Shown: positions 7,659 to 16,612, counted from the stretch's first letter. The stretch: 64,000 nt of DNA from Acidobacteriota bacterium (GCA_018268955.1 JAFDVO010000010.1:1-64000); one strand, 5' to 3'. Made by a program: numbers and translations. The notes: a model not told the origin generated them from the sequence alone.

Positions 7659-8612
7659 ATGCAGCGCGTGCGCGCGCGGGGAATCGGCGTGGGCGTCGTG
7701 ATGGTGCTCGCCGCGGCGGTGGGCGTCATCGCAGGGCAGGCCGTCCCGCCGCCACCGCTGACCGCCGTGCTCTCGCGTGCGGCGACGTATGTCGAGCGGT
7801 TTGCCGATCGTGTCTCGGGCATTGTTGTCGCCGAGGCGTACCAGCAGGATGTCTTCCTGCCGATCAACCGTTTCGGCGGCCGGCCGAATCAGCGCACGTA
7901 CAACGGACCACTCCACCGCGAGCTGCTGTCGGACCTGCTGCTGGTGCGGCCCGTGGGCGCCGACGGCTGGATGCAGTTCCGCGATGTGACGGAGGTGGAC
8001 GGCCGGAAGCTGAAGGACCGGAACGACCGCCTCGCGCGGCTGTTCCTCGATCCGTCCAAGAACACGGCGGCGCAGTCGCGGAAGATCATGGAAGAGAGCG
8101 CGCGCTACAACATCGGCGACATCGAGCGGAACATCAACCTGCCGGTGCTGGCGCTGGCCGTGCTCGATCGGCGGATGCAGCACGGCTTCGAGTTCAGCTA
8201 CGCGCCGGCCGATGAGAAGATCGCGCTGCCGAAGCGGCCGGCGTTTGCGGCACCGGCCGATGCCCTGGTGGTCTCGTTTCGGGAGACGCAGTTGCGTACG
8301 ATGGTCGCCTCGCCGCAGGGAAAGAACCTGCCGACGAGCGGTCACTTCTGGCTGGACCGCAGCAGCTCGCGGATTGCCATGACGGAGATCGGCATCGACG
8401 ACCTCTGGCTGAAGGCGCAGATCTTCGTGGCCTACGGCCTGGTCGACGGGATCGACATGCCGGTACCCGTGGAGATGTTCGAGCGGTACGAGAACAAGCT
8501 GAACGGCACGCGTGTCGAGGGCTCGGCCACCTATTCCAACTTCAGGGAATTCACCGTGGCTGTCGATGAGGACATCGCCCCGATCGACAACAAGGGGAAA
8601 CAGGTGCGTTGA
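7659..8612 (+). CDS. Secreted hypothetical protein
   Basis: A 317-residue protein with a signal peptide (hydrophobic VGVVMVLAAAVGVIAGQA, residues about 11-28). The mature part has no recognised catalytic motif. It contains repeated charged/aromatic segments such as RYNIGDIERNINLP, SGHFWLDRSSSRIAMTE and the C-terminal FREFTVAVDEDI. The HFWLD/SSSRI arrangement resembles the outer-membrane lipoprotein-like beta sheets seen in many acidobacterial secreted hypotheticals. It stops 4 bp before the Ku start, so the two may be co-transcribed, although a shared function is not evident. The promoter looks leaderless. Confidence 0.7.
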   Translation: MQRVRARGIGVGVVMVLAAAVGVIAGQAVPPPPLTAVLSRAATYVERFADRVSGIVVAEAYQQDVFLPINRFGGRPNQRTYNGPLHRELLSDLLLVRPVGADGWMQFRDVTEVDGRKLKDRNDRLARLFLDPSKNTAAQSRKIMEESARYNIGDIERNINLPVLALAVLDRRMQHGFEFSYAPADEKIALPKRPAFAAPADALVVSFRETQLRTMVASPQGKNLPTSGHFWLDRSSSRIAMTEIGIDDLWLKAQIFVAYGLVDGIDMPVPVEMFERYENKLNGTRVEGSATYSNFREFTVAVDEDIAPIDNKGKQVR

Positions 8613-8616
8613 GACC

Positions 8617-9486
8617 ATGGCCGCACGACCGACCTGGAAGGGTTACCTCAAGATCAGCCTCGTCAACATCCCGGTGAAGGTGTTCCCGGCGACCGACGCG
8701 AGCGCCACGATCAGCTTCAACCAGCTCCACGCCGAATGCCAGACGCGCATCCAGCAGAAACGCTGGTGCCCGCAGTGCCAGAAGGATGTCCCAAACACCG
8801 ACATCGTCAAGGGCTACGAGTTCGAGAAGGGGCGGTGGGTCGTCGTCGACGAAGACGACATCGAGAAGATGCGGGTGGAGTCGACCCGCGTCATCAACCT
8901 CGAAACGTTCACCGACGATGTCGAGATCGATCCGATTTACCTGGACAAGCCGTACTACCTCGCGCCCGACGGGCCAGTAGCCAAGGAAGCGTTCGCGGTA
9001 ATCCGCGAGGGAATGAAGGGCAAGGCGGGCATCGGGAAGGTCGCGCTCTACGGACGCGAGTACCTGATCAAGGTGCAGCCACGAGAACGTGGCCTCGTCA
9101 TGTACACGCTGCGGCATGCGAGCGAAATCCGCAGCATGGACGCCATCGACGAGCTGGCCGACATGCCCTATGAGGTGAAGCCCGCGGAGGTGGCGCTCGC
9201 GCAACAGGTGATCTCGACATTCGAAGGCGCGATCGATTTGGCGGAGTACCGGGACGAGTATCAGGAAGGCCTGCGCGAGATCATCGATGCGAAGGTCGCC
9301 GGCCGCGAGTACGTGGCCCCGCACGCCGAAGAAGCGCCCAAGGTCGTGAACCTGATGGAAGCCCTGCGCCGGAGCCTCGATTCGATCAGCGCCGGGAAGA
9401 AGAAGACGGCAGACGCCACAACCACGCTCGCGACGCCGAGGTCGGCATCCGCAAAGGGCTCGGGCCGCCGAACGAAGACCGCGTAG
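8617..9486 (+). CDS. ku: Ku-family DNA end-binding protein
   Basis: A 289-residue bacterial Ku, which threads onto DNA ends and recruits ligase D in non-homologous end joining. The start at 8617 is the ATG that gives the typical N-terminus MAARPTWKGYLKISLVNIPVK. Core features are FNQLHAECQTRIQQKRWCPQC with a CPQC pair, VDEDDIEKM, IDPIYLDKPYYLAPD and GLVMYTLRHASEIR. The end of the core has EYRDEYQEGLREIIDAKVAG. The basic C-terminal tail (KKKTADA, then GSGRRTKTA) is usual for bacterial Ku and binds DNA. No ligD lies in the window, so the ligase partner must be elsewhere. Confidence 0.95.
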   Translation: MAARPTWKGYLKISLVNIPVKVFPATDASATISFNQLHAECQTRIQQKRWCPQCQKDVPNTDIVKGYEFEKGRWVVVDEDDIEKMRVESTRVINLETFTDDVEIDPIYLDKPYYLAPDGPVAKEAFAVIREGMKGKAGIGKVALYGREYLIKVQPRERGLVMYTLRHASEIRSMDAIDELADMPYEVKPAEVALAQQVISTFEGAIDLAEYRDEYQEGLREIIDAKVAGREYVAPHAEEAPKVVNLMEALRRSLDSISAGKKKTADATTTLATPRSASAKGSGRRTKTA

Positions 9487-9598
9487 CAAGCCCGGGCAGG
9501 CAGTCGACCTGGACCCGACTCCTGCTTCCCCCTGCGGTCCCCATCGCGATACACTCGCCCGCAACCTCTTTCTGCTCTTTCATTTCGGGCGAGCCTCC

Positions 9599-10753
9599 AT
9601 GACGACTCCCTTACGCGTCGGGCTGTGCGCCGCGACCGCGCTCGCGGCCGTGCTGCTCGGCCACGCCGTGAACGTATCGGCGCAGACCACCGCCGCCACG
9701 GCACGGCCAACCACACCACTCTCGTTCAGGTCCGGCAAGGAGATCTGGGAGGCCGGCTGCGTCTCCTGCCACGGAGCCGACGGCCGCGGCCAGGCAGACA
9801 ACCTGCGCGGCTTCGAGGTGCCGCCAACGTTCCCGGACTTCAGTGACTGCCCGACGTCGACCCCGGAGTCGAACGCCCAGTGGCGCGCCGTCATCACCAA
9901 CGGCGGCCCCGCACGCGGCTTCTCGACGATCATGCCCTCCTTCAAGGACCTGCTGACGCAGGAGCAGATCGGCATGGTGATCAGCCACATCCGCTCCCTC
10001 TGCACGGAAGCGGCATGGCCGCTCGGCGACCTGAACCTGCCACGGCCGCTCGTGACGGAGAAGGCGTTCCCCGAGAACGAAACGGTCATCGCCGGCACGA
10101 TCAACGCGCAGGGAGCAGCCGGCATCGGGTCGACGCTGATCTACGAGCACCGGCTCGGTGCCACGGCGATGTTCGAGGCCATCGTCCCCTATGCGTTCTC
10201 CAAGGAGACCGGCACCTGGGGCGCAGCGTTCGGCGACCTTGCGCTCGGCTACAAGCAGAAGCTCGCGCACAGCACCCGTCGCGGATCGATCCTGAGCGTC
10301 GGCGGCGAACTCATCGCGCCGACAGGGAACCCGGATGTCGGGACGGGCGGTGAATCGACCGTCTTCGAGACCTATGCTGCGTACGGTCAGCTGTTCCGTG
10401 GCCAGACCTTCCTCCAGCTCCACACCGGCATCGAACTGCCCGCACACCAGGACAAGCTGCCCAAGGCCTACTACCTGCGCTCCGCCGTAGGCAAGACGTT
10501 CGCCACCGACAGCGGCCATGGACGTCGCTGGACGCCGATGATGGAGGTCATCGGCGACCGCGACATCGTCAAGGGGGTCTCGACCAACTGGGACGTCGTG
10601 CCGCAGATCCAGATCCCGTTGAACAAGCGGATGCACGTGCTGGCGAGCGTCGGCTACCGCGTGCCGGTGAACAACCGCGACGGCCGGCAGCGCCAGTTCC
10701 TGTTCTACGGCCTGTGGGACTGGATGGACGGCGGGCTGCTGAAGGGGTGGTGA
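9599..10753 (+). CDS. Monohaem cytochrome c fused to a predicted outer-membrane beta-barrel
   Basis: A 384-residue protein. The signal peptide ends near NVSAQ (about residue 29). Residues about 40-145 are a class I cytochrome c domain with one haem site (CVSCHGADGRGQ) and a probable axial Met in IMPSFKDLL. From about residue 160 to the end, amphipathic strands follow (STLIYEHRLG, MFEAIVPYAF, GDLALGYKQKL, ILSVGGELIAP, MHVLASVGYRVPV), and the last residue is Trp, as in barrels handled by the Bam complex. The next gene, 5 bp on, encodes a pentahaem cytochrome. Together they look like an outer-membrane electron-transfer module. The barrel call is an inference from strand pattern and C-terminus; the cytochrome part is certain. 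Confidence 0.75.
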   Translation: MTTPLRVGLCAATALAAVLLGHAVNVSAQTTAATARPTTPLSFRSGKEIWEAGCVSCHGADGRGQADNLRGFEVPPTFPDFSDCPTSTPESNAQWRAVITNGGPARGFSTIMPSFKDLLTQEQIGMVISHIRSLCTEAAWPLGDLNLPRPLVTEKAFPENETVIAGTINAQGAAGIGSTLIYEHRLGATAMFEAIVPYAFSKETGTWGAAFGDLALGYKQKLAHSTRRGSILSVGGELIAPTGNPDVGTGGESTVFETYAAYGQLFRGQTFLQLHTGIELPAHQDKLPKAYYLRSAVGKTFATDSGHGRRWTPMMEVIGDRDIVKGVSTNWDVVPQIQIPLNKRMHVLASVGYRVPVNNRDGRQRQFLFYGLWDWMDGGLLKGW

Positions 10754-10758
10754 GGAGC

Positions 10759-12426
10759 ATGGCCATGACACGCACAGTCACCGCCGCCGGCATTGCGCTC
10801 TTCGGGTTCGTCCTCGTCACGACGCCTCACGCGCAGTCGAAGACCGAGGGCGCATCCGCGCCGGCGCATGTGGTCGACGTCACGAAGCGCAAGGCGTACG
10901 GCACGCATTTCCAGACGTCCGATCGCTGCTTCCCCTGTCACAACGGCATCACCACGAAGTCCGGCGAGGACATCTCGATCGGCATCAACTGGCGCACGAG
11001 CATGATGGGCAATGCCGGGCGGGACCCCTACTGGATGGCCGGCGTACGTCGGGAGATCATCGACCACCCGATGGCGGAAACCCTGATCCAGGACGAGTGC
11101 ACCATCTGCCACATGCCGATGATGCGCTACGAAGCGAAGCTCGCCGGGGGGCGCGGCACGGTGTTCGATCACCTGCCGCCCGATCCCGATGCGCTGCCCG
11201 ATCGCCTCGCGGACGACGGAGTGTCGTGCACGGTGTGCCATCAGGTCACCAGCGAGAACTTCGGCAGGCGCGACAGCTTCGTCGGCGGGTTCAAGGTCGA
11301 CGAGACGTCGACGCCAGGCACGCGTCATATCTACGGCCCGTTCGAGCCCACGGCGGGACACACGACGATCATGAAGTCGTCCTCGACGTTCCAGCCGCAG
11401 CAGGGCCTGCACATCCGCGCCTCTGAGCTGTGCGCCACCTGCCACACGCTGCTCACGCAGGCGCTGGACGCGCAGGGCAAGGTGATCGGCGAACTTCCGG
11501 AACAGGTGCCCTACCAGGAGTGGCTGCACAGCGACTACAAGGAGACCCGCAGCTGCCAGTCCTGCCATATGCCGGTCGTGCAGGAAGACGTGCCGGCTAC
11601 GTCGGTCTTCGGGCAGCCGCGTCCCGGTGTGTCGCGACATACGTTCGTCGGCGGCAACTTCTTCATGCAGCGCATCCTGAACAAGTTCAGGAACGATCTC
11701 TCGATCAAGGCGATGCCGCAGGAGATGGACGCTGCGGTGAACCGCACCATCGATCACCTGCAGGCGGAAGCGGCGACCGTCAGCGTCGAGAGCCTCGAGG
11801 CGCGCGACGGACGTGTCGACTTCTCGGTCGTCGTCAACAACCTCGGAGGCCACAAGCTGCCGACCGCGTATCCCTCACGCCGGGCGTGGCTGCACGTGGT
11901 CGTGCGGGATGCGAACGGGCGGGCGGTGTTCGAGTCCGGCGCCCTCGGGCCCACTGGCGCGATCTCCGGGAACGACAACGATGAGGACGCCGGGCGCTTC
12001 GAGCCGCACTACGCGACGATCACGAAGCCCGATCAGGTACAGATCTACGAGTCGGTCATGGCGGGGCCCGACGGCGCGCCGACGACCGGCCTACTGACCG
12101 CCGTACGGTTCGTCAAGGACAACCGTCTGCTGCCGAAGGGGTTCGACAAGCGAACCGCCGACAAGGACGTGGCCGTCCATGGAGAGGCGGAAGGCAATGT
12201 GGACTTCACTGGCGGAGGCGATCGGGTCCGCTATACGGTCGATGCCGCGGGCGCCAGCGGGCCGTTCACCGTCTCGGCTGAACTCTGGTACCAGCCGATT
12301 GCGTTCCGCTGGGCGATGAACCTGAAGAAGTACGACGCCACTGAGCCGAAACGGTTCGTCGGCTACTACGAGCAGACGAGCGAGGCATCGGGCGTGGTGC
12401 TCGCACGCGCGACGGCGACGCGCTAG
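10759..12426 (+). CDS. Periplasmic pentahaem cytochrome c
   Basis: A 555-residue secreted protein. The start at 10759 has GAGGAG just upstream, overlapping the preceding stop. A signal peptide ends near PHAQS. Five CXXCH haem sites occur in the N-terminal 300 residues: CFPCH (57-61), CTICH, CTVCH, CATCH and CQSCH. These resemble the cytochrome c554/NrfB-type arrangement. The C-terminal half (from about 330) is haem-free and beta-rich, with VVNNLGGHKLPTAYPSRRAW, a segment common at the end of such multihaem proteins. It is coupled to the barrel-cytochrome gene, so it probably passes electrons to or from it. The stop overlaps the convergent GNAT gene by 4 bp. Confidence 0.88.
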   Translation: MAMTRTVTAAGIALFGFVLVTTPHAQSKTEGASAPAHVVDVTKRKAYGTHFQTSDRCFPCHNGITTKSGEDISIGINWRTSMMGNAGRDPYWMAGVRREIIDHPMAETLIQDECTICHMPMMRYEAKLAGGRGTVFDHLPPDPDALPDRLADDGVSCTVCHQVTSENFGRRDSFVGGFKVDETSTPGTRHIYGPFEPTAGHTTIMKSSSTFQPQQGLHIRASELCATCHTLLTQALDAQGKVIGELPEQVPYQEWLHSDYKETRSCQSCHMPVVQEDVPATSVFGQPRPGVSRHTFVGGNFFMQRILNKFRNDLSIKAMPQEMDAAVNRTIDHLQAEAATVSVESLEARDGRVDFSVVVNNLGGHKLPTAYPSRRAWLHVVVRDANGRAVFESGALGPTGAISGNDNDEDAGRFEPHYATITKPDQVQIYESVMAGPDGAPTTGLLTAVRFVKDNRLLPKGFDKRTADKDVAVHGEAEGNVDFTGGGDRVRYTVDAAGASGPFTVSAELWYQPIAFRWAMNLKKYDATEPKRFVGYYEQTSEASGVVLARATATR

Positions 12427-13037
12427 TCCGTCGGCGCAAGCGGCTTCTCGAGCCGCACTTCGTCGCGCACCGGGATGCCCGCAAAGCCCTCGGGCGTTCC
12501 AGATGCATGCGCCAGCACGCCGCCGGGCACAAACGTCGAGAGCCGGTAGCCGCGACGCTGATAGAAGTACAGGGCCGGCAGGTTGTCGTTCGTCGTCGTG
12601 ACCAGCAGGCGGGCGAGCCGCAGGCGACGCGCGAGCAGTTCGGCCTCCGCGACGAGGTGACCGCCGACACCCGAGCGCTGCCACGTCGGGTCGGTCGCCA
12701 GCGCGACGATGTGGAGCCCGTCGCCGTGAATGCGGTAGACCAGCGCGCCTGACACGTCCTCGTGCATCGCCGCGACGAGCGCCGGCATCTCGTCGACGTT
12801 CATTACCTCGCCGAACGCGACGATCGGCGCGCGTCCGAAGTCGCGGCGGAAGAGGTCGCGCACCACCATGCGGTCCGCATCCGTCGCTTCCCGCACCAGC
12901 ACCGGCGGCAACGGAATGTGCGGTCGACAGGAGCAGACGACCTGCAGCTGCGCTTCATTCCAGTCCACAGCCTTTCCGCAGCGACCGCACCGGAGCACTG
13001 CCGGCCTTGCGTCGAAGTCGCCTGGATGCTGTGACAT
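12423..13037 (-). CDS. GNAT-family N-acetyltransferase with N-terminal zinc ribbon
   Basis: A 204-residue protein. Residues about 15-33 (LRCGRCGKAVDWNEAQL, then CSC) look like a short zinc-ribbon with four Cys. Residues 50-185 form a GNAT fold: IVALATDPTWQRSGVGGHLV is motif A with the acetyl-CoA pyrophosphate loop (Q-R-S-G-V-G), and NLPALYFYQRRGYR is motif B. The acceptor is unknown. Its start lies 4 bp after the stop of the lipoprotein gene (13042-13776), with AAGG nearby, so the two form a minus-strand operon. It overlaps the cytochrome gene tail by 4 bp. Confidence 0.85.
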   Translation of the reverse strand: MSQHPGDFDARPAVLRCGRCGKAVDWNEAQLQVVCSCRPHIPLPPVLVREATDADRMVVRDLFRRDFGRAPIVAFGEVMNVDEMPALVAAMHEDVSGALVYRIHGDGLHIVALATDPTWQRSGVGGHLVAEAELLARRLRLARLLVTTTNDNLPALYFYQRRGYRLSTFVPGGVLAHASGTPEGFAGIPVRDEVRLEKPLAPTD

Positions 13038-13041
13038 GCGC

Positions 13042-13776
13042 TCAGACCTTTGCCGGCTTCGCTCCGCGGCGGAGCACCCACCAGATCAGCAGGACGAAGA
13101 GCACCGCCACCACGACGAACGTCGAGGCGAAGAGCGCGATGGTGCGGTAGAGAATCGACTGCGTCTCCATGCGCGCGTCGATCGCGAGTGGCGTGCTGCG
13201 CAACCGGTCCTGGAGCGGCTGCTCCCACACCAGGATGTTGCCTCGCAGCAGGTTGTCGGCACCCGCGTTGTGATAGGCGATCTTGCTCGGCAGGTGCATG
13301 CGGAACGCGACGATCTCGTCTCCGCGCCAGCCGACCTGGCCGACATCCTTCCCCGCGGCGAGGCCGACCGACTGCTTGTAATAGAACAGATCGCCATCCC
13401 GCTTGAAGCTGTAGGCCGACCACGCAAACGGCGCCGCCTGCGACAGCGCTTCGATGCGCTTCACGTCGATGCGGACGTGAACGAAGCGGCGGTTGCTGCG
13501 GCGCGACAGGGTCAGCCGCGTGACCTCGGTGTTGGGCGAGGTGAAGTAGGCGGTGACGGCCTGGCGGTCAGGCAGCGTGTCAGGGTCAGTGTCGAAGCTG
13601 GTGCCTCGCAGCGCGTTGAGCGCCGGGATGGAACTGTTGACGTACAGCGTCGCCGTGCCGTCGAGCGAGAGGTACATCTCCTCTTCGTATTCGTAGGCCT
13701 TGAAGAAGCCGCCACCACCGCTGCACGCGGACAGGAGACACACCGCCAGTAGCACACACACCGACCGGATCCGCAT
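13042..13776 (-). CDS. Lipoprotein with C-terminal membrane segment, unknown function
   Basis: A 244-residue protein. MRIRSVCVLLAVCLLSAC is a clear lipoprotein signal, with the lipid-bearing Cys at about residue 18. The mature part has no motif I can assign; it is mixed alpha/beta with YEEEMYLSLDGTATLYVN and a cluster of basic residues in TLSRRSNRRFVHVRID. Residues about 212-236 form a transmembrane segment (LFASTFVVVAVLFVLLIWWV) followed by RRGAKPAKV. A lipid anchor at one end and a membrane helix at the other is unusual. It is the first gene of an operon with the GNAT gene and is divergent from polA. Confidence 0.7.
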   Translation of the reverse strand: MRIRSVCVLLAVCLLSACSGGGGFFKAYEYEEEMYLSLDGTATLYVNSSIPALNALRGTSFDTDPDTLPDRQAVTAYFTSPNTEVTRLTLSRRSNRRFVHVRIDVKRIEALSQAAPFAWSAYSFKRDGDLFYYKQSVGLAAGKDVGQVGWRGDEIVAFRMHLPSKIAYHNAGADNLLRGNILVWEQPLQDRLRSTPLAIDARMETQSILYRTIALFASTFVVVAVLFVLLIWWVLRRGAKPAKV

Positions 13777-13786
13777 TATTTGCAAT

Positions 13787-13794
13787 GATATAGT
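13787..13794. promoter_or_regulatory. Overlapping divergent -10 elements between lipoprotein gene and polA
   Basis: On the + strand, TGATATAGT (extended -10, TATAGT at 13789-13794) lies 18 bp before the polA ATG. On the - strand, TATATC (13787-13792) lies 10 bp before the lipoprotein start. The two hexamers overlap, so only one polymerase could occupy the site at a time. Confidence 0.5.
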
Positions 13795-13812
13795 GAAACC
13801 CGACCTTCCCTC

Positions 13813-16512
13813 ATGACCTCCCGCCCACTGCTCTACCTGATTGACGGCAGCTCCCAGATGTACCGCGCGTACCACGCGCCGATCCGCACCGCGGAAGGCA
13901 CGCTGCTGCGCAATTCGTCCGGCATCCCGACGAATGCGGTCTACATCTTCGTCACGATGCTTCGGAAGCTGCTGAAGGAGCATGCGCCGGCGCACATCGC
14001 CGCCTCGTTCGACCTGCCGGGCCGCACCTTCCGCGACGACCTCTCCGCGGACTACAAGGCGAACCGCGCGCCGATGCCGGACGACCTCGCGAGCCAGATC
14101 CCGCTGGTGCATCGCGCATGCGAGGCGCTGGGTGTCCCGATCGTCACCCACGACCGGTACGAGGCCGACGATGTCATCGGCACGATGGCGAAGCGCGCGG
14201 TCGAGGCGGGCTACGACGTCGCCATCGTCACGGGCGACAAGGACTTCTTCCAGCTGGTCAACGACCACATCAGGATCTACAACCCGCGCGACGAGGGGAC
14301 CTGGTACGACGCCGACGGCGTGAAGGAGAAGTTCGGGGTGCGGCCCGATCAGGTCGTCGACGTGCTCGCGCTGATGGGCGACACGATCGACAACGTGAAG
14401 GGCGTGCCCGGCATCGGGGAGAAGGGCGCTCGTGACCTGATCAACACGTGGGGCACGCTCGACGCGCTTCTCGAGCACGCGCCGGAGGTCACCGGAAAGA
14501 AGTACCGCGAGGCGCTGCTCGCGCATCGGCAGGAGGCCCTCGACAGCCGCCAGCTCCTCGTCATCCACTGCGATGTTCCGGTGCCGTTCGACATCGAGGC
14601 GCTGGCGTACCGTGGTCCGTCCCGCGACGACTGCTATCAGCTCTTCAGCGACCTCGGGTTCCGCTCGCTCACGATGGAGTACGCGCCGAGCGCCGACACG
14701 GTGGTGAAGGACTATGCGCTGGTCACCGATGCAGGCGGGCTCGACGCGCTGATCGCAGAGGTGCGCCAGGCTGGCCGGTTTGCGCTGCGCGTGATCCCGG
14801 ACCAGCCCGGGGCCATGCGCGCCGGGATCGTTGGCGTCGCCATCGCGACCCGGCCGCGTCAGGCACGCTACGTCCCGCTGCGGCACGCTGGCATGCACAC
14901 CGGCCCGCAGCTGACGGTCGCGCAGGCACTGGGAGCGCTGAAACCGCTGCTCGAGGACGCCGCCATCGAGAAGGTCGGCCACGACCTGAAGTTCGACGCC
15001 ATCGTGCTCGCGAGGCACGGCGTGACGCTTCGCGGCCTGTCACTGGACACGATGCTGGCGAGCTACCTGCTGGACGCCACCCGATCGGGCCATCCGCTCG
15101 AGGGGACCGCGCTCGAGCATCTCGGGTACAAGGCGCTGACCGAAGAGGACCTCTGCGGCCGCGGCTCGAAGGCCACGCCGTTCGTCGAGCTGCCGCCGGA
15201 CGGCGCGCTGAACTATGCCGGCGAGCGCGCGGACCTCGCGTTCCAGCTTGCAGGCGCGCTCGAGCCAAAGCTGACGGAGGCCGAGCTCACCGATGTGTAC
15301 GAGCGGTTCGAGCTGCCGCTGATTCCCGTCCTCGTGGACATCGAGCGCGCGGGCGTACGGATCGACACGCCGGCCCTCGCCGCACAGTCTCAGCGGATCG
15401 AGAAGGAGCTCTCGCGGATCGACGCGCACATCTTCGGCCTTGCGGGCGAGCCGTTCAACATCGCCTCGCCGCAGCAGCTCTCGCGCATCCTGTTCGACAA
15501 GCTGAAGCTGCCGGCGCTGCGCCGCAACGCGAAGACGCGCACGGCGTCGACGGCGGCCGACGTGCTCGAGGAGCTGGCGCAGAGCCATGAGCTGCCCCGC
15601 CTGATCCTGCAGTGGCGCGAGCTGATGAAGCTCAAGGGCACCTACATCGACGCGCTGCCGCAGCTGGTGAACCCTGAAACCGGACGGCTGCACACCTGCT
15701 TCAATCAGGCGGTCGCGGCGACGGGACGGCTGAGCAGCAGCGACCCGAACCTGCAGAACATCCCGGTCCGCACCGAGACCGGGCGTGAGATCCGGCGAGC
15801 CATCATCGCCGACCCCGGGCACGTGCTGATTTCCGCGGACTACTCGCAGATCGAGTTCCGCGTGCTCGCCCACATGGCTGATGACCCGGTGCTCGTCGAG
15901 GCCTTCCGCGAGGGTGCCGACTTCCACGAGCGCACGGCGCTGAAGATCTTCGGCGCGGACAGCGGCCGCGATCCGCACGACCTGCGCAGCACCGCAAAGA
16001 TGGTGAACTACGCGCTGCTCTACGGGAAGACGGCGTTCACGCTGGCCAAGGACATCGGGGTGACGCCGCAGGAAGCGCAGGACTTCATCGACGCCTACTT
16101 TGCCGGCTTCCCGCGCGTGCGCGCCTTCATCGACAGCACGCTCGAGCAGGCGCGGCAATCCGGCTCCGTGAAGACGCTCTACGGCCGACGACGGCTCGTG
16201 CCGGAGTTGAATAGCAAGAACACCCAAATCCGGCAGGCGGCCGAACGCGAGACGGTGAACATGCCCATCCAGGGCACCGCCGCAGACATCCTGAAGCTCG
16301 CGATGATCGCGACGCACGACGCACTCAGGCGTGTGCCGACCGCCAGGATGATCCTGACGGTCCACGACGAACTGCTCTTCGAGGTTGCGGCCGAACACGC
16401 GGACGAGACCGCAGCCCTCGTCCGGCAGACGATGCAGGATGCTGCGCAGCTGCGGGTGCCGCTGGTCGTGGATGTCGGCATCGGCCCGAACTGGGCAGAC
16501 GCCAAGCGCTAA
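13813..16512 (+). CDS. polA: DNA polymerase I
   Basis: An 899-residue family A polymerase for Okazaki-fragment maturation and repair. Residues 1-290 are the 5' nuclease (LIDGSSQMYRAYHA; DRYEADDVIGTMA; VTGDKDFFQLV; GVPGIGEKGARDL). Residues about 305-485 are the 3'-5' exonuclease fold, but its active site is degraded: the positions of E. coli Asp355 and Glu357 are Arg326 and Ile328, and that of Asp501 is Arg472; only the Asp424 equivalent (Asp395) remains. Residues about 500-899 are the polymerase, with motif A ADYSQIEFRVLAH, motif B RSTAKMVNYALLYG and motif C VHDEL. In motif B the O-helix residue equivalent to E. coli Phe762 is Tyr733. Proofreading is therefore probably absent. Confidence 0.97.
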   Translation: MTSRPLLYLIDGSSQMYRAYHAPIRTAEGTLLRNSSGIPTNAVYIFVTMLRKLLKEHAPAHIAASFDLPGRTFRDDLSADYKANRAPMPDDLASQIPLVHRACEALGVPIVTHDRYEADDVIGTMAKRAVEAGYDVAIVTGDKDFFQLVNDHIRIYNPRDEGTWYDADGVKEKFGVRPDQVVDVLALMGDTIDNVKGVPGIGEKGARDLINTWGTLDALLEHAPEVTGKKYREALLAHRQEALDSRQLLVIHCDVPVPFDIEALAYRGPSRDDCYQLFSDLGFRSLTMEYAPSADTVVKDYALVTDAGGLDALIAEVRQAGRFALRVIPDQPGAMRAGIVGVAIATRPRQARYVPLRHAGMHTGPQLTVAQALGALKPLLEDAAIEKVGHDLKFDAIVLARHGVTLRGLSLDTMLASYLLDATRSGHPLEGTALEHLGYKALTEEDLCGRGSKATPFVELPPDGALNYAGERADLAFQLAGALEPKLTEAELTDVYERFELPLIPVLVDIERAGVRIDTPALAAQSQRIEKELSRIDAHIFGLAGEPFNIASPQQLSRILFDKLKLPALRRNAKTRTASTAADVLEELAQSHELPRLILQWRELMKLKGTYIDALPQLVNPETGRLHTCFNQAVAATGRLSSSDPNLQNIPVRTETGREIRRAIIADPGHVLISADYSQIEFRVLAHMADDPVLVEAFREGADFHERTALKIFGADSGRDPHDLRSTAKMVNYALLYGKTAFTLAKDIGVTPQEAQDFIDAYFAGFPRVRAFIDSTLEQARQSGSVKTLYGRRRLVPELNSKNTQIRQAAERETVNMPIQGTAADILKLAMIATHDALRRVPTARMILTVHDELLFEVAAEHADETAALVRQTMQDAAQLRVPLVVDVGIGPNWADAKR

Positions 16513-16549
16513 TCCCGAATCGCTAATTGCAAAACGCTAATCGCTAATC
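16507..16549. repeat. CGCTAAT heptamer repeat after polA
   Basis: Four copies of CGCTAAT start at 16507, 16521, 16535 and 16542, spaced 14, 14 and 7 bp, so the register is a 7-bp period. The first copy includes the polA stop codon. The neighbouring 16550-16610 is AT-richer and shows related motifs (ATCAGCGATCAGCAA) but no gene. Confidence 0.6.
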
Positions 16550-16612
16550 TGAATGCCAGTCGGTGGTTGGCTGATCGGATTTCCAATCAGCGATCAGCAA
16601 TTTGCATTGCAG

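Noticed and set aside
15040-16398. 452-codon minus-strand open frame inside polA
   Set aside because: Antisense to highly conserved polymerase motifs and rich in Arg/His/Gln; treated as a GC-driven shadow frame.
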